From: Deltaproteobacteria bacterium
GTDB taxonomy: Bacteria > Desulfobacterota_B > Binatia > UBA9968
Assembly (NCBI GenBank): GCA_005879255.1
Contig: VBKY01000239.1
Span: 1 to 30,891, forward strand
Length of the DNA: 30,891 bases
Direction: 5' to 3'
Below the pieces are notes generated by a model, which had not been told where the DNA came from, did not search any database, and worked only from the letters and a program-made list of their open reading frames with translations. Made by a program: the position numbers and the translations under genes. Below, one piece after another: positions 30,428 through 30,891 of this stretch; the first letter of the stretch is position 1; each line of letters begins with the position of its first letter.

Positions 30428-30555
30428 GAACTCATTTCGACCAAAAGTCCTCCCTTTCTTGCACAATCCAGCGTGACTGGCTAGCATTCATACACTCGAT
30501 CCCGATATCTAACAGAAAGCTGAAGCGAAGCGGGTAATCACGCGCAGTTTCCCCC

Positions 30556-30891
30556 ATGACCAATAACATTTCAGAAGCTGCCCAGATCAAGATTGTTCAA
30601 CTCATCGCCAAGGAGCTCGGAGTCGGACCCCATCAGGTCGCTGCTGCCGTGGCACTGCTCGACGAAGGTTCGACCGTGCCCTTCATCGCGCGCTATCGCA
30701 AGGAGGCGACCGGCAACCTGGATGACACGCACCTGCGTAATCTGGATGAACGCCTGCACTATCTGCGCGAACTGGAAGAACGGCGCGCGGCGATCCTGGC
30801 CGCGCTCGAGGAACAGGGCAAACTCACCGCCGAACTGCGCCGGGACATAGAGGCGGCCGCCACCAAGCAAACACTCGAAGATATCTACCTG
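30556..30891 (+). CDS. tex: Tex, S1-domain RNA-binding transcription accessory protein, N-terminal part
   Basis: The frame from ATG 30556 is open to the window edge (112 codons). It reads [80 protein letters not shown] and KQTLEDIYL, the diagnostic start of Tex (full proteins are about 750-780 residues with helix-turn-helix, YqgF-like, HhH and S1 domains). Tex binds nucleic acid and is linked to transcription and toxin expression. No strong ribosome-binding site is visible before the ATG (a C-run precedes it). It is convergent with nothing here and divergent from the broken luciferase-like gene. Confidence 0.95.
   Translation, partial: MTNNISEAAQIKIVQLIAKELGVGPHQVAAAVALLDEGSTVPFIARYRKEATGNLDDTHLRNLDERLHYLRELEERRAAILAALEEQGKLTAELRRDIEAAATKQTLEDIYL

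Overview
The window is a moderately GC-rich piece of chromosome from an uncultured Gram-negative-type bacterium: there are many Sec-signal substrate-binding proteins and a binding-protein-dependent permease. The gene mix (repeated iron(III)-type solute-binding proteins, cupins, Rieske oxygenases, UbiD decarboxylase, amidohydrolases) and the heavy load of short inverted-repeat elements resemble soil and sediment lineages such as Deltaproteobacteria/Binatota, Rokubacteria or Tectomicrobia. That placement is an inference. I see no rRNA, tRNA or CRISPR array.

Region 1 (1-22741) is read entirely on the minus strand. From upstream to downstream it holds: an amidohydrolase; a solute-binding protein overlapping a class II aldolase-type protein by ATGA; a degenerate DprA-like protein; a double cupin; a UbiD-type decarboxylase; two Rieske oxygenases flanking a Gfo/Idh/MocA oxidoreductase; a solute-binding protein; an NMT1/THI5-type protein without signal peptide; a solute-binding protein; a double cupin; two tandemly duplicated solute-binding proteins; a decayed solute-binding-protein tail; a single cupin; a solute-binding protein overlapping or abutting a two-domain permease; and, cut by the window edge, a COG2984-type binding protein. 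There are thus six iron(III)/2-aminoethylphosphonate-type binding proteins but one permease and no ATPase. Four of the six form a subfamily with a conserved Cys-x-x-Cys motif. Together with the oxygenases, decarboxylase, aldolase-type protein and cupins, this looks like an accessory island for uptake or sensing and oxidative breakdown of aromatic or other organic acids; the substrate is unknown.

Region 2 (22998-26656) is a plus-strand three-gene operon for a molybdenum hydroxylase of the xanthine dehydrogenase/CO dehydrogenase family (FAD, 2Fe-2S and Mo subunits), divergent from the amidohydrolase across a 256-base intergenic region.

Region 3 (26657-30891) is a mixed segment: an FmdB-type zinc-ribbon protein, a second amidohydrolase, a toxin-antitoxin pair whose antitoxin has lost its N-terminus, a luciferase-like monooxygenase gene broken by a one-base frameshift, and the start of tex.

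Short inverted-repeat elements of at least seven sequence types sit in most intergenic gaps and in several places have entered coding sequence: a perfect 28-bp palindrome is read through in the Mo-subunit gene, an element supplies the last codons and stop of an amidohydrolase, and another lies just before the signal peptide of a binding protein. One gene appears to need a CTG start that overlaps the upstream stop codon.
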